Origin: an uncultured Acidimicrobiia bacterium
Lineage (GTDB): Bacteria > Actinomycetota > Acidimicrobiia > Spongiisociales > Spongiisociaceae
NCBI GenBank assembly: GCA_958295745.1
Contig: OY282370.1
Coordinates: 1,545,724-1,609,723, forward strand
Direction: 5' to 3'
Length of the DNA: 64,000 nt
In this document: positions 63,357 to 64,000 of the stretch, piece after piece
Layout of the letters: every line of letters starts with the position of its first letter
Numbering within the stretch: the first letter of the stretch is position 1
Notes under the pieces: model-generated
What the model was told of the DNA's origin: nothing
Database searches by the model: none
What the model saw: only the letters and a program-made list of their open reading frames with translations
Position numbers and translations under genes: made by a program

Positions 63357-64000
63357 GCTGGGAGGCGGTGATCGGTCTGGAGACCCATGTCGAGCTGTCC
63401 ACCCGCTCGAAGATGTTCTGCGGATGCCCGGCCCGCTTCGACGCCCCTCCGAACACCAACGTCTGCCCGGTCTGCCTGGGGCTTCCGGGGGCGCTACCGG
63501 TGCCCAACCGGGAGGCCATCAACCGCATCATCCGGATCGGCCTGGCGCTGAACTGTTCGGTGACCGGCCGCTCGGTGTTCCACCGTAAGAACTACTTCTA
63601 CGCCGACCTGCCCAAGAACTACCAGATTTCCCAGTTCGACCTGCCGGTGTGCGTGGACGGATATCTCGACGTGGGGGGTGATCATCCCGGACGGGTGGGC
63701 ATCGAACGGGTCCATCAGGAGGAGGACACCGGTAAGAGCACCCATATGGGAGGAGACGGCCGCATCAGCGCCGCCGAGTATTCACTGCTCGATTTCAACC
63801 GTTCGGGGGTTCCCTTGGTCGAGATCGTCACCAGGCCCGACATCCGCTCTGCGGCCCAGGCCCGGGCCTACGCGCAGGAGCTGAGGCTGCTGGTCGAGGC
63901 CCTAGGGGTGTCCGACGCCCGGCTCGAAGAGGGTTCGATCCGCTTCGACGCCAACGTCTCTGTGCGCCCTGGCCCGGAAGCGCCGCTGGGTACCAAGGTT
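63353..64000 (+). CDS. gatB: Aspartyl/glutamyl-tRNA amidotransferase subunit B, partial
   Basis: The first 216 codons are present and run off the window end without a stop. Zinc-binding cysteines (FCGCPA, CPVCLG), [26 protein letters not shown] and the HQEEDTGKS segment identify GatB, which transamidates Glu-tRNA-Gln or Asp-tRNA-Asn. ATG at 63353 overlaps the gatA stop (ATGA). Confidence 0.96.
   Translation, partial: MSWEAVIGLETHVELSTRSKMFCGCPARFDAPPNTNVCPVCLGLPGALPVPNREAINRIIRIGLALNCSVTGRSVFHRKNYFYADLPKNYQISQFDLPVCVDGYLDVGGDHPGRVGIERVHQEEDTGKSTHMGGDGRISAAEYSLLDFNRSGVPLVEIVTRPDIRSAAQARAYAQELRLLVEALGVSDARLEEGSIRFDANVSVRPGPEAPLGTKV

Overview
The window is high-GC chromosomal DNA with short intergenic gaps, many 1-4 nt start/stop overlaps and frequent GTG starts. 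The gene content (nickel superoxide dismutase with its own maturation protease, fused 2-oxoacid:ferredoxin oxidoreductase KorA plus KorB, succinylase-type lysine genes dapC-dapD-dapE, gatCAB, MeaB GTPase, NAD-dependent ligase) suggests an uncultured or lightly characterised actinobacterium, possibly of the Acidimicrobiia. That placement is inference from gene content, not a phylogeny.

Layout: 1-4.7 kb holds a tRNA-Leu(UAA), a large sigma-region-4-like DNA-binding protein and a secreted beta-propeller protein with near-identical internal repeats. 4.7-23.1 kb is an accessory block flanked by a perfect 29-bp direct repeat of the 3' end of korB. It contains a helicase / AT-rich unknown / DUF1156 methylase operon, a PIN-domain module whose 3' end was cut by an ISL3-family insertion sequence, a DUF499 ATPase with an N-terminal HEPN-like domain, and a nuclease-STAND NTPase resembling Avs proteins. 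This is best read as a defence island carrying a helicase-methylase-ATPase system split by a toxin-antitoxin-like insertion.

23.1-40.9 kb is core: korB-korA-amidase-DUF3048 lipoprotein on the minus strand, divergent sodX/sodN, a six-gene minus-strand operon metG-PGPGW-ABC-permease-ABC-permease, rmuC, then deoC and two aldehyde dehydrogenase genes, the second without the catalytic half. 40.9-41.9 kb is a small AT-richer patch with a HTH-DUF433 protein. 41.9-50.2 kb is core: S41 protease, TM2 protein, two convergent HhH-GPD DNA glycosylases, pgl, an alpha/beta hydrolase, rpiB, a Nfu-type Fe-S protein, a MeaB-type GTPase, enoyl-CoA hydratase and a small lipoprotein.

50.2-52.1 kb contains a 38-bp direct repeat and an IS110-family element whose upstream non-coding segment could encode a bridge RNA. 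52.1-64 kb is core again: SRPBCC protein, cysteine desulfurase with mnmA (tRNA 2-thiolation), ligA, dapCDE and gatCAB (gatB runs off the end). An AT-rich, translationally coupled pair of unknown genes lies between dapE and gatC.

The most interesting parts are the bounded defence island and its 310-aa AT-rich component sandwiched by 4-nt overlaps between helicase and methylase, together with the two small AT-rich gene pairs inserted in core regions. All family assignments come from reading motifs; no database search was run.
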